Part shown: one piece after another, positions 1-10,178 of the stretch
Layout of the letters: the number at the start of each line of letters is the position of its first letter
How positions within the stretch are numbered: position 1 is the stretch's first letter
Assembly: GCF_002902905.1 (NCBI RefSeq)
Contig: NZ_CP026124.1
Span: forward strand, 4,464,001-4,528,000
Reading direction: 5' to 3'
Length of the DNA: 64,000 nt
Source of the DNA: Achromobacter sp. AONIH1
Lineage (GTDB): Bacteria; Pseudomonadota; Gammaproteobacteria; Burkholderiales; Burkholderiaceae_B
The notes under the pieces: generated by a model
What the model saw: the letters and a program-made list of their open reading frames with translations, nothing else
The model's database searches: none
Told to the model about the DNA's origin: nothing
Made by a program: the position numbers and the translations under genes

Positions 1-1
1 C

Positions 2-3000
2 CTTCAGGCTGAGGTCTCCCCCGCCCGTCGTGACGCGGGCGCCGTCCGGCGTGATCCGTCCCGTGCTTCCCACCGCCAGCACCAGGCCGTCGCTATAAGG
101 GAAACGGAAGGAGGATGTGCTGCCGGGCTTTCTCTGGATCCCCGCATCGCCGCCCACCGCGACATCCACATTGCCGCCGCCCAGCGCGCCAATGCCGGTG
201 AAGCCTTCTATCGTGACGCCCGGCTGGCGAATGGAAGAATAGAACGCGGTCGGCACATACGTGCCGAAATTGATCCACCACGCGGTGCGCTGCCCCAGGT
301 CCTCGCCGCCCTGCCGCCACAGCCAGGTACCCGTGTAGCCTCCGCTCATCCAGCCCGATCCGCGCTTGTCGGACAGCTCCGGCCCGCTGGCGATGCCCCG
401 GGTGGCGGCACGCATATTGCCCTGCACGCCGATATAGACGTTGCCGCCCTGCTCCGGGTACCAGGCGGCGTACTGACCGCCCGTCACCAGCGGTTCGTAG
501 CGGGCCGACCCCGCGCCCAGGACGGACTCGCGGCCATTCGCCAGGGACTGGTCCGGATCGCTGGCCCGCTTCAGGTTGTAGGCGTCCTGCCCCAGGGCAT
601 TGAGGACGGGGTTGCCATCGTGATCCCGCACGGGGCCGGACTGCGTGCCTGCCGTGTAGATGCCGTAGAACGAGGTCTGGCGGAAGTCGCCGCCGGACAG
701 GATGTCCAGGTCGCCCTTCCCGGTTCGGATGACGCTGAAAATGGGCGATTCGCCCAGCCGTCCTCCCGACAGGTCCTGCTGATAATGCAGATCCGCCAAC
801 CGGACCTGACCGCCACCGGCCAGCTGCATGGACGGCAGCAAGGCGCGCGTGTCGGCCGACGCCAGATCCGCGCCGCCGGCCAGCCGAAGGCTCCACGACT
901 CGGTACCGGCGGGCAACATGGGCGCGACGGCCCAGATGCGGCCCTGCTTGCCATTGGCGTCCAGATCGCGCAGGGGCACGCTGCTGCCGGCAAAGCGCAA
1001 CGTCGAACCCGATGGCAGATAGGAACCCGGCGCCAGGGTCAGGTTGCTCGACAGCGCAGGCTGCATGTCGAAGATGCCCAGCGACGTGCCCTTGGGCAGG
1101 GTGAAAGGCGCCACCGTAATGCTCTGGTCAGCCATGAAGCCGGCGGCCAGCGTGGTTCCCGGCTCCAGCAGCAGGTTGGCGGCGACGATGGTACCCGCGG
1201 CGTAGACCGTGCCGTCGGGCGTGGTGACCGCGCCGCCCAGCACCGTGCCAGCGCGCAGGTTGAAATAACTCTCGAGTTGGACCTCGGTCGGCATGCGCAC
1301 GCGGGCCTTGATGACGCTGGAGCGCAGCGGCGCGTCGAAGTTCAGCGATTCTCCCTCGACATTGGGAAACGTCGTGGTGACGCCAGCCGCGGCGCCTCGC
1401 AGGGTGATGCTCTTGGGCACGATGATGCTCTGCTGCCACAGATCCACGCCGTTCGGATTGTTCGTCGCCAGCCGGCCCACCAGCCTCCATGCGCGGCTGT
1501 CTTCATCCGTGCTCAGGGGCGGTGCGAAACCGTCGTTGATGCTGCCGTAGACATTGAGATTGCCCTTGGCCCGTATCAACAGAACGCCGGGCTCGCCCAT
1601 GCCGCGCCGGGCCGGGTTGGACGGATCCGCGCCCGGACCATAGCGATAGCCGGACAGGTCCAGGTCCCCGCTGATCGTCAGGTCGCCGTCGGCCGTCGCG
1701 CTGCTGATTTCCACGCCGGGACGCAGACGGTACGGTCCCAGGGCGGCAAGCCGGCCGGACAGCGCGGCGTTGTTCAACGCCCCGTTCATGTATGTCGTAT
1801 TGTCCCGGTGGACACGATCGAGATAGGCCTGGGTGATCTGCTGGGGTCGCCTGCCGTTGACATCGGGCACGCCGGCGGCCGGCGCATCGATGTAGGTGGC
1901 GTAGTCGAACGCATTGACCGCCACGCGCATCGCGCCCGCGATGCGGGGCGCGCCCAGCACGTCCAAGGCGACGTCGTTGGCGCCGATGCGGGAGGCGTTC
2001 AAATCGACGGTGCCGCGGGCGCGGCCGTCGTTCCTGCCAGGGCCCGTCCCCGCGGGTGCCGCGGTGCCGGCGCGAAGGTCCATTTCCGCGCCCGCCGCCA
2101 GGATCAGCCGTCCCTTGCGCGACGTCAGATCGATCACGGCGCGGTTCGGGCTGTCGATGATGGCGCCGGCGCTGTCGACGCGCAGCAGCGTTCCGTGCGC
2201 ATCAAGCAGCCCGTTGAGAACCAGATCGTTCATGGCCGCGAGCCGGATGCTGCCCACCTGTGCGCCGCTGGCGTCGATCTTGCCATTGATGCGCAGGCTG
2301 CCGCCGTCGGCGGCGATGACGACGTGCCGGGCGCGGACTTCGTCGCCGACCGTCAGGTCCCCGATCCTGGTCTGGAAACTGCGGGATCCGGTGACGCCGG
2401 TCTGGGTGAGGCGGCGATTCAGACCGCCGAAATCCTCGATGGATTGCCCTTTCAGCTGGATGCCGCCGTTTTCGAAGGGCACATAGGTGCCGCCGGCATC
2501 GTATTCGCCGCTGGCGCTGCCCAGCAGTTGGCCTCGCAGCGCGATCAGGCCGGCCGTCGCGCCCGTGGCCGACGCGCGCAGGCTGCCTGCGTGGTTATAG
2601 GCGGCGGAAACGTCCACGACCGATCCGGCCGACTGAATTATGTTGCCCGACTTGCTTTCCAGCTCGACATCGCCGCCCCAGCTGTAACGGGTCTGGTCGA
2701 ACAGCGTCGTGCCGCGCCCGGCCATGTCGATGCGCGCGCCGTCGCCCAGCGTGATGTCCCGTTCGGCCCGCACGCTCAATTTGCCGCTGGGCAAGGCGAT
2801 GGCGCTGTCCAGCGTGACGCTGTCCGCGACCAGATACAACGATCCGCCGATGGCCGCGGCGCCGACCGCCTGTCCCGCACCCGACAGGCGCAGCGCGCCG
2901 CCGGCCGTGATGCGGGACACGGACGCGGCTTCGCCTGTCAGCAGCGGCGTGCGCAGCACCAGGTCGCCGCCCGAATAGGAAAACGCGCCGTTCGAGTAAC

Positions 3001-6000
3001 TCCCGCGAGACTGATAGACGCCCACACTGCCTTCACCGTTCGCGGAAATGCGTTCCGTCGCGTCCAGGGTCACCTGGGAGAAACCCAGCGCGAGGCGTTT
3101 CATGTTCAGATGCGGCGTCAACGGCGTTCCGTTGGCATCGCCCAGCATGATGCGGCGGGCGCGCAGATCCAGACGACCGAGTCCGGTTCCGGCCCCGCCG
3201 GCAACGATGTCCCCCGCGGGCGCATCCGCCACGCCGTTCCAAACCAGCGTGTCGGTGCTCACGCTCGCGACATCGCCGGCCGCGCCCAGTCCATACATGG
3301 CAGGCGTATTGAACACCAGTTGCTGCAGGCTGGATTTTCCGGTGGTGGGATCCAGCGTGCTCAGATTCACCGAACCGAAGAAATTGACCGAGTTCTTCAT
3401 TGAGAAAATGACGCGCTCCAACGCCGGCGCGCCCATTTCCCGATCGCCGATCAACAGGCGGCTCAACAGGGTCTGCGACAGTCGCAACCCCGGCGGCAGC
3501 ACGCCGCGCGCGGCAGCGTCGGCCAGCGCCGCCTCGTTGCCCACGTTCAGGCTGTTCGCCGCCAGCACCAGATTGCGCGTGCCGTAGCGCAGCGCATCGT
3601 GGACAATCAGGTTGCTGGTGCCGATGGCGATCGTGCCGTCCGAATAGAGACGTGCGGGCGCCGCGCAAGCCGCGACGGCGCAGTCCGCGCCCAGTTCGAT
3701 CCCCGCCTCCTGACTGCTGACGCCATTGGCGAAATCCAGCCAGCCGTTGGACACCGCCAGCACATTCACGCTGCTGTCGGATTGGCCGTAGCGATAGCCG
3801 TTGCGCGAGTCGTAGGGCGCGGCGCCCATGCCCAGCGTATTGATGATGGCTCCGCGCTCCACCACGATCGATTTGGTGTCCGATGTCATCAGCAGGACTT
3901 CGGGAGCTCGCAGCAGCGCTCCGCTGCGCAGGTAGATATCGTCGCCGCGCACGTCGAATCTCAACCGGTCCGGGCTGATCGAGGATTGAGCGGTCGAGCC
4001 TCCGATGGAAATGCGATCGGCGCCCAAGGCGTTGATATCGGCCGCCCGGACCGAGGCGCCCAGGAATCCGGGCGTGGCGCCGTCCTTCACGATTTCCAGC
4101 GGCTGGTCCGCACGCACGATTACCTGGCCGCCATAGCCCTGCGCGCCTCGGTTGGCGCGCATCACGCCTTCGAATCGGAACGCCGTCGCGCCTGCGCTGT
4201 CCGCGTCCGAGAGGAATCGCAGTTCGAGCGCAGAGACATCCTGAGGCGACCACGCACGCGGCAGCCCCTTGCGCGTCGCGTCCGCCAAGACGTAGGCCTG
4301 GTAGTCCATCTCGTTGTATTGCGCGTGCCGGCGCAACACGTCGCCCGGCGTGATCAGCGCCTGACGGGGCCAGCCGTCGCCGGTGCCCGTGCCGGCCAGC
4401 CCGCGCGTCGCCGTCACCGTCCAGGATCCGCCGCGCAGGCCGACAGGCGCGAACGGCTGCGCATTCGCCCCAACCTCGACGCGGAAAGCGCCGGGCAGGA
4501 GCGCGTAGTACGCGGGGAGCAGCGTATAGGTGCCCGCCGCCAGACCGGGCACGCCCGCGCCGATGGTGATGGTTTCTCCGGGCAATGGCCGGGATCCCGC
4601 GTAGCCGGCGGAGGCATCCCTCGGCGCCAGCGGCGCATACCGGTCGGGCAACCCTGGCAAGATGGCATAGACCGGGCGGGCGTCCAGCGTCGGCAGTTCG
4701 AATTGGCCTGATGGCGGGTCGAACCGGGGCAGCGGGTGGTACATGGGATCCGTGGAGCCGCCTCGTCCGCTGACGAATGCCGCGCCGGCCAGCGTGCCGC
4801 CGCCGGAAACATCGATCACCGCGCCCGGATCCACGCTGAACGAGCGGCCCGTAAGCACCACGCCGTGTTCCATGTTGCCGATGCCGTTCTTGCCCCCTAC
4901 CGAGCCAAGCTCGACGGTCGCGCCGTTGTACAGGTAGCTCAATCCGTCGACCGTGCCGCCATAGGGTATCGTCGCGCCCCTGGCGCTGACGGACGTCAGG
5001 CTGCCCGGCAGCAGCCGCACGCTGCGATTGATGTTGGCGCCGGTCGAGCCCAGTTGTATCGCGCCCAGCGGCGCATACAGGACGCCGCCCTGCTCCACCG
5101 TCGGCGCCATGAGCGCCAGCCTGCCGAACGCCGACAGCGGCGTGACGGCGGACAGGGACCCGTCCACGCGTTGCACCCGCAATGCGCGCTCCGGGTCAAA
5201 GGTATTCGCATCCCTGACGCCGGCCACCGCGAGGCCGGCGGAACCCGTCGCGGGATAGATGCGCTGCGCCGCCAACAACAGGTCGCCGCTGGCGAGCATG
5301 GCGCCGGCCGAGGGAAAGCCGCCGAATGGCAGCGAAGCCGGGGTGGCCGCCGTCGAGGACAGAAAACGCAGATCGCCCCGGCTGCGTAGTTCGACCAGGC
5401 CGTAGCCACGGCGGTCCACGGTTTGTGTCATGCCGCCATTGAGCGTGACCGCGCCCTGGATGCCCGTGCGGACGAAATCGCGGATGTCGATATGGTCTGC
5501 TTCAACGCCGAGCCGCGCGGCGTCTCCTTGCCCTGACGCCCGCCATTCTTCCAACGAGGCGAATACCGGCAGAGGCGGAGTCGACGGGGGAAGCAGACTG
5601 GTGCGTCCGCTCAGCAGCACGTAGGGCGCGGCGAGGCGAACCGTGGCGCCGGCCCGCGTATTGCCGAGCGCGCCTTCATACAGGTTGATGGCCCGGCGCA
5701 AGCCCAGATCCACATTGCCATCGAAAGTGACGAGGTCCCGCGCCATCAGCGACACTTCGTCGAAGCCGCCGGCCAGGATCTGATCGACGCCGATGCGGCC
5801 CTGGCCATAGCTCAGCGTGACCGAATCCGGCCGCGCGCCGACGGGCAGCAGGCTGGCCCCGCCGGCTTGGGCGACCACCAGCTCCCTGGGGCGGATCATT
5901 TCATCTGGCGTACCTGCGTCATAGAGTGGCGTTTCCAAGCGAAGCGAGAGCTTGCCGCCCGGCGCATCCGGCGTGCCGCCCGCGGCCCGCATGTCGCCGT

Positions 6001-9000
6001 CGAGATAGAGCCCTGCCGTCGCGGACAGCGCGATTTCTCCGCCCTTGCCTCCGATGCGCGTGTGAACGGCCGCCGCGCCCGGCATCGGGACATCGACATC
6101 CATGCGCGTTCCCGACGCGTCCAGCACCGCCCCGGGGCGGATCACGACGAATTCGCCGTCCAGCGCGATGCGTCCGCCGTCCCGCTGCAAACCGTATTGG
6201 CGTCCCGCCGTGTCTATCCCGGTCGCCGAGATGCCCGCGACATCCAGCCGCGCCTGCCCGTCCAGCCAGATCGAATTTGACAGTCCGCCCTTCTGCAGCT
6301 GGATGCCGACAACCGGGTCCGCCCCTCGCGCCGCCTCGATACGGCCGCCCGGCGCGCGCAGGGTTCCGCTGATGCGCAACATGCCGCGCGACTGCAGCTG
6401 GATCACCTGGCCGGGGTCCACCTCGACCAGCGCGCCCGCGCCGATGCGCAGGCCGCCTTCGGACTTGGGCTGGTACGGCGCGAAGGCGCTCAGGGACACG
6501 CTGGCGCCCAGGCGCTGGGACATGCGTCCCGCGAGCGGGTCCTCCTGGAACACGGGAGGCGTCCACAGTTCCAGCGCGTCGGCCACGCTGGAAGCACCGG
6601 CGTCAGGGTTGACTGAACGCGGACGATAAACCGGCATGACGGGGCGGACCATGGCGCCATCGGCGATCTCCAGGCCGGCATTGCCGTTGATCTCATAGCG
6701 CGAGAATCCCTGCGCGAACAGACTTTCGGACAATACGATGACGCCAGGCTGCGCCGCGCCCGCACCGCCGATCCGCACCTTGTCGCTGGACAGCCTGAAG
6801 GTGCCGCCACCCGTCACGCCATAGGCATGGGCCGTGCCATCGAACGTGACGCCGACGCGACCGGGCGCGGGCGCGCTGCCATCCGGGGAAAGAGCCAACT
6901 CCACTCTGACGTCGCCGCCCCGGCCGCCGATCAATTTGCCGGATGCGGCGATTGCGGCGCCGGAATCCGCATTCAGCACGCTGCCTTTCCCGACCCGCAC
7001 GTCCTCGGTGCCACGCAATACGATCTGTCCGCCGTTGCGATATGCCAGGTCGCCGGCTGTCGCGGGATCGCGCCTTGCGTTGACCCACGCGCCGCTGACG
7101 TCGAGCAGTACGCCCGGCGCAACGATCAGGCGGGCCGACGCGTTGGCGACCGCTGGAATCATGGCATCCCGATCGATGCCTTCGTACACATTGCCCGCCG
7201 CGATGCGACCGCTACGCGCGCTCAGGTCCGACGCAATCGCCACGTCAGGCGCATACAGCTCTATCTGGCCGCCATTCGCCACGCGCAGGCGGCTTTTCAC
7301 CGACACGGACTCCGACGCGACGGCGGTGATCTGCCCCAGACCGATACCGTTCAGCCTGCCGGCGTCCAGGGAAATGCGGCCGTTTCCAAGCGCTGGCAAG
7401 GGATCGTCCAGGTTGACTGCCAGCGCGCCGGATGGCTGTCCGTCCTGGATAGAGATATTTCCCGTCGTGGCATACAGATCGTAGCCCCAGCGCACCTTGC
7501 CGTTCTGTTCGAAGCTCTTGGCCTGGTATCCGCCGATGACCAGCTGGCCTGCCAGTGACCGGGCCAACTGCGATTGCCGGTAGCCCGTTTGCTGGCGCAC
7601 GCCGGCGTCGATGTTCTGTCTGGCCTGCGTTTGATAGACGCCTTGAAACGCCTCGCCGATGATGTCGCCATCGAGAACGGCGGTTTTCGTCGATACGACC
7701 AGCTGACCGGCGTCGCGGCCGGCGGTATAGCCTTCTTCGTAGCGCTGGCGCGGCCCGATCAGCGGGTTGTGGAAATAGCGCGTGCCCTTGTCGCCCCAAC
7801 GCGCATGGACATCCTCGAAGCCCTTGTACAAGCCCTTGTACAGCAGATCTCCCGGCGCACGCGATATTTCGTACAGCCGGCCGTCCTCGCCGCGCAGCCA
7901 GCTTTGCCTGAGATAGCCGCTCTGCACGTCCAGCGTGCCGCCGGAGATGTTGATCTGGGAGCCGGCGCGACTCACCAGCTCGCCGCCCGCCACGGTGACG
8001 ATGCCGCCCACCGCCGCCCATTCGCCGACGCCATGCTCGGTGGTGCCCAGATAGCCGCCCACTTCCAGCAGGCCACCCGGCGTATACCAGCGCTCCCGCT
8101 CGTAGCCGTTGACGCCCTTGGCGATCTGGATCAGCGTGCGCCTGTCCACCCAGACATCGGTGTTGTTCAGTGTCTTGCCGTCCCGGCTGACCGGCGCATC
8201 GCGCTGTTCGTTGCCCTGGATATTGACTTTGACGTTGTTCGACTCCATGGCGAGCTTGACGCCGACAGCGCCGGCCACGTCCAGGACCGCGCCGTTTTCC
8301 AGCAGGGTGCGCCGCGCGGCGGACACCGCGATCTGGCCGCCGGTCGCCAGGGCCATCGCGCCGCCTTCCACCTGCACCGTTCCGCCGCTGGTCATCTCGA
8401 TGCGCGACTGGTCGCGCCGGTCCGGCACGGAGCTAAGATGATCGAACGCCTGTCCCGCCGCGCGATAGCCGTCTGCCGCGCTTGCCGGAAGCAGCAAGGC
8501 ATCGCGCTGGGCATCCAGCGCGCGCCCGCCGTCGGCCTCAAGTAGAATTGCCGTGGCCGAATCGCGGCCCAGCACGATCTTGCCGCCGGTATCGCTGGCC
8601 GAGTTGAGCAGATGCACCGTGCCGCGCGTCGTTACCGTGGTGCTGGATACCGCGACGCCCAGCTGGCGCACGTCATGGCCCGTCAGCGTCACGTCTCCGG
8701 TCGGAGCCTGGATCAATCCCGTATTCGCCACCAGCCCTGCTTCACTGTCGGCCCTGCGGCGCGCGGACACCTCGTTGCCACGGGTCGTCGATATGCTGTT
8801 GGCGTCGGACGCCAGGCCCTTGCGGATGATGAAGCTGTCTCCGGCGGCCAGCAGCGTCTGGCCGCCCGGCGTCGTGATCTGACCGGCATTGTGCGTCTCC
8901 CGCCCCAGGAGCAGCACGTAACCGCCGCCCTGGGTGACCGACTCGGGCTTGCCCGTCTGTATGCGCGCGCCTGCTTCCACGCGCACGTCGCCCGTCGCCT

Positions 9001-9877
9001 TGCTGAACGTCGCGGCGTCGCCGGCGCCGGCCAGATCGTTGCCGAAGGCCGGCGTCATCCGCTCCTGGACCCCGCTGTCCACCTTCGCGCTGTAGATGCC
9101 CTGCCTGAACTGCGCATCGCTCATGCCCACCGCGGCGGCGACCAGGTTGCGGGTATTGACCTGGCTGGTGCCGCTGAACACGATGCCGTTCCGATTCACG
9201 ACCATGACCGTGCCAGCCGCGTCGATCTGCCCCTGGATCTGGCTGGGGCGGGCCTTGGGATCGTTCACCCGATTCAACACCGCCCAGGACGCTTCCTGTT
9301 TGAAGGCCACCGTCGTCTGGCGGCCAACGTTGAAGGTCTCCCAGTTCAGGATGGCGCGCTCGCCGGTCTGTTCCACCGTGACGACGGTACGGCCATTCAC
9401 CTGAGCCTGCGACTTGTCGGTCAGCGCCTTGGCGTTCTCCCAACCCGCCGTCAGCGGATTGCGGTCCACCTTCAGTCCGCCTTCCGCCATTCCGTCAGGC
9501 ACCGCCGACGCACCGTTGAGCGCGGCCTGGCGCGCGGCGGCCTGGGCCGATTGCTGGGCCGCGATCATGGCGGCTGTGCGGTTCAGGTTGACCAGCGACC
9601 GTTGCAGCTGATCCTGCGAGCGCTGTTGCTCTCGTTGCGCGTTCGGTATTCCGGCAATGCCGCCGCCCGGCAGCCGGCCCGTGGCCGCCGCCTGCGCCTG
9701 GGTGGCGCGCTTGTCGGCGAACCAGCCGGGGCTGAAGGCCGGTCCCGCCGCCGCCGCCGATCCGGCCGTCATGGCCAGCGCCATCGCGTGCACGACCGGC
9801 GCAAGCCGGAACTTCGCCACGCCCTGCCCCTGGTTTTTTCCCTTTCGCCCTGCCGTCAAGCCCACGCGTCGATTCAT
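2..9877 (-). CDS. Filamentous-haemagglutinin-like two-partner-secretion exoprotein (TpsA), 3' end beyond the window
   Basis: This frame stays open from the ATG at 9877 to the left edge, giving at least 3,290 residues with no stop seen. The start gives a basic N-terminus and a hydrophobic signal ending in AAAAG near residue 45. Residues about 140-250 form the TPS secretion domain, with RAILNWETFNVG, NRNGIVFSG (residues 228-236) and an NTRNLVAAA segment. The rest is repetitive beta-helix-like sequence with many variants of LDASG and IDVSG. TpsA proteins cross the outer membrane through a cognate TpsB pore and act as large adhesins. No TpsB gene lies in the window, so it may lie to the left. The size and the secretion-gene neighbours resemble PdtA of Pseudomonas aeruginosa, but that assignment is inference. 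The gene has its own promoter element upstream and is cut off from the PstS-like gene by a terminator. Confidence 0.9.
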   Translation of the reverse strand, partial: MNRRVGLTAGRKGKNQGQGVAKFRLAPVVHAMALAMTAGSAAAAGPAFSPGWFADKRATQAQAAATGRLPGGGIAGIPNAQREQQRSQDQLQRSLVNLNRTAAMIAAQQSAQAAARQAALNGASAVPDGMAEGGLKVDRNPLTAGWENAKALTDKSQAQVNGRTVVTVEQTGERAILNWETFNVGRQTTVAFKQEASWAVLNRVNDPKARPSQIQGQIDAAGTVMVVNRNGIVFSGTSQVNTRNLVAAAVGMSDAQFRQGIYSAKVDSGVQERMTPAFGNDLAGAGDAATFSKATGDVRVEAGARIQTGKPESVTQGGGYVLLLGRETHNAGQITTPGGQTLLAAGDSFIIRKGLASDANSISTTRGNEVSARRRADSEAGLVANTGLIQAPTGDVTLTGHDVRQLGVAVSSTTVTTRGTVHLLNSASDTGGKIVLGRDSATAILLEADGGRALDAQRDALLLPASAADGYRAAGQAFDHLSSVPDRRDQSRIEMTSGGTVQVEGGAMALATGGQIAVSAARRTLLENGAVLDVAGAVGVKLAMESNNVKVNIQGNEQRDAPVSRDGKTLNNTDVWVDRRTLIQIAKGVNGYERERWYTPGGLLEVGGYLGTTEHGVGEWAAVGGIVTVAGGELVSRAGSQINISGGTLDVQSGYLRQSWLRGEDGRLYEISRAPGDLLYKGLYKGFEDVHARWGDKGTRYFHNPLIGPRQRYEEGYTAGRDAGQLVVSTKTAVLDGDIIGEAFQGVYQTQARQNIDAGVRQQTGYRQSQLARSLAGQLVIGGYQAKSFEQNGKVRWGYDLYATTGNISIQDGQPSGALAVNLDDPLPALGNGRISLDAGRLNGIGLGQITAVASESVSVKSRLRVANGGQIELYAPDVAIASDLSARSGRIAAGNVYEGIDRDAMIPAVANASARLIVAPGVLLDVSGAWVNARRDPATAGDLAYRNGGQIVLRGTEDVRVGKGSVLNADSGAAIAASGKLIGGRGGDVRVELALSPDGSAPAPGRVGVTFDGTAHAYGVTGGGTFRLSSDKVRIGGAGAAQPGVIVLSESLFAQGFSRYEINGNAGLEIADGAMVRPVMPVYRPRSVNPDAGASSVADALELWTPPVFQEDPLAGRMSQRLGASVSLSAFAPYQPKSEGGLRIGAGALVEVDPGQVIQLQSRGMLRISGTLRAPGGRIEAARGADPVVGIQLQKGGLSNSIWLDGQARLDVAGISATGIDTAGRQYGLQRDGGRIALDGEFVVIRPGAVLDASGTRMDVDVPMPGAAAVHTRIGGKGGEIALSATAGLYLDGDMRAAGGTPDAPGGKLSLRLETPLYDAGTPDEMIRPRELVVAQAGGASLLPVGARPDSVTLSYGQGRIGVDQILAGGFDEVSLMARDLVTFDGNVDLGLRRAINLYEGALGNTRAGATVRLAAPYVLLSGRTSLLPPSTPPLPVFASLEEWRASGQGDAARLGVEADHIDIRDFVRTGIQGAVTLNGGMTQTVDRRGYGLVELRSRGDLRFLSSTAATPASLPFGGFPSAGAMLASGDLLLAAQRIYPATGSAGLAVAGVRDANTFDPERALRVQRVDGSLSAVTPLSAFGRLALMAPTVEQGGVLYAPLGAIQLGSTGANINRSVRLLPGSLTSVSARGATIPYGGTVDGLSYLYNGATVELGSVGGKNGIGNMEHGVVLTGRSFSVDPGAVIDVSGGGTLAGAAFVSGRGGSTDPMYHPLPRFDPPSGQFELPTLDARPVYAILPGLPDRYAPLAPRDASAGYAGSRPLPGETITIGAGVPGLAAGTYTLLPAYYALLPGAFRVEVGANAQPFAPVGLRGGSWTVTATRGLAGTGTGDGWPRQALITPGDVLRRHAQYNEMDYQAYVLADATRKGLPRAWSPQDVSALELRFLSDADSAGATAFRFEGVMRANRGAQGYGGQVIVRADQPLEIVKDGATPGFLGASVRAADINALGADRISIGGSTAQSSISPDRLRFDVRGDDIYLRSGALLRAPEVLLMTSDTKSIVVERGAIINTLGMGAAPYDSRNGYRYGQSDSSVNVLAVSNGWLDFANGVSSQEAGIELGADCAVAACAAPARLYSDGTIAIGTSNLIVHDALRYGTRNLVLAANSLNVGNEAALADAAARGVLPPGLRLSQTLLSRLLIGDREMGAPALERVIFSMKNSVNFFGSVNLSTLDPTTGKSSLQQLVFNTPAMYGLGAAGDVASVSTDTLVWNGVADAPAGDIVAGGAGTGLGRLDLRARRIMLGDANGTPLTPHLNMKRLALGFSQVTLDATERISANGEGSVGVYQSRGSYSNGAFSYSGGDLVLRTPLLTGEAASVSRITAGGALRLSGAGQAVGAAAIGGSLYLVADSVTLDSAIALPSGKLSVRAERDITLGDGARIDMAGRGTTLFDQTRYSWGGDVELESKSGNIIQSAGSVVDVSAAYNHAGSLRASATGATAGLIALRGQLLGSASGEYDAGGTYVPFENGGIQLKGQSIEDFGGLNRRLTQTGVTGSRSFQTRIGDLTVGDEVRARHVVIAADGGSLRINGKIDASGAQVGSIRLAAMNDLVLNGLLDAHGTLLRVDSAGAIIDSPNRAVIDLTSRKGRLILAAGAEMDLRAGTAAPAGTGPGRNDGRARGTVDLNASRIGANDVALDVLGAPRIAGAMRVAVNAFDYATYIDAPAAGVPDVNGRRPQQITQAYLDRVHRDNTTYMNGALNNAALSGRLAALGPYRLRPGVEISSATADGDLTISGDLDLSGYRYGPGADPSNPARRGMGEPGVLLIRAKGNLNVYGSINDGFAPPLSTDEDSRAWRLVGRLATNNPNGVDLWQQSIIVPKSITLRGAAAGVTTTFPNVEGESLNFDAPLRSSVIKARVRMPTEVQLESYFNLRAGTVLGGAVTTPDGTVYAAGTIVAANLLLEPGTTLAAGFMADQSITVAPFTLPKGTSLGIFDMQPALSSNLTLAPGSYLPSGSTLRFAGSSVPLRDLDANGKQGRIWAVAPMLPAGTESWSLRLAGGADLASADTRALLPSMQLAGGGQVRLADLHYQQDLSGGRLGESPIFSVIRTGKGDLDILSGGDFRQTSFYGIYTAGTQSGPVRDHDGNPVLNALGQDAYNLKRASDPDQSLANGRESVLGAGSARYEPLVTGGQYAAWYPEQGGNVYIGVQGNMRAATRGIASGPELSDKRGSGWMSGGYTGTWLWRQGGEDLGQRTAWWINFGTYVPTAFYSSIRQPGVTIEGFTGIGALGGGNVDVAVGGDAGIQRKPGSTSSFRFPYSDGLVLAVGSTGRITPDGARVTTGGGDLSLK

Positions 9878-9984
9878 GCCGTATCTCTAGTGTGAAATGC
9901 CGCCGCCCGTCGGGCGGCCTTGCCTAGTCCCATTCATAACGGCCGCGCGCATGCTGACGCCGCGCTGACCGCTACAGCTACTCG

Positions 9985-10038
9985 CATGATGTGTAATTCA
10001 GATGACAGCGCCGGGAAAAAAGGTGTGGAGTGCCGTAA
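9985..10038 (-). promoter_or_regulatory. Shared promoter element, copy A, with PHO-box-like half-site
   Basis: Read on the minus strand, this stretch contains TTTTTTCCCGGC followed by CTGTCAT, and then an 11-bp-spaced weaker unit ATTACAC. It aligns without gaps to 11507-11560 upstream of the PstS-like gene (44 of 54 bases identical, 28 of 29 in the core at 10003-10031). It ends 107 bp upstream of the exoprotein ATG and lies downstream of the preceding terminator, as a promoter should. PhoB binding is inferred. Confidence 0.6.
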
Positions 10039-10085
10039 CAAGTTGCGGAGTGGCGTTCGCCCGGAACGCCCTTGCAAGGTCGATG

Positions 10086-10128
10086 AAAAAAGACGGCGCA
10101 CCCCGCGATACTCGCGGAATGCGCCGTC
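10086..10128 (-). terminator. Rho-independent terminator of the PstS-like gene
   Basis: On the minus strand a GACGGCGCA/TGCGCCGTC outer stem encloses an inner CCGCGA/TCGCGG stem and is followed directly by six T residues. It lies 50 bp after the PstS-like stop codon and before the exoprotein promoter element, so the two genes are separate transcription units. Confidence 0.85.
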
Positions 10129-10178
10129 CACACTGCTGCTATCGCGACTTGCCTACAGCTGCTGGAGCCCTCGCCCCA

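Noticed and set aside
620..3403. A plus-strand open frame of 927 codons opposite the exoprotein gene, and several similar ones to 9.9 kb
   Set aside because: They are antisense shadows of a GC-rich repetitive gene. The products are Arg/Gln/Ala/Val-rich without family motifs, while the minus frame has a signal peptide and a TPS domain.
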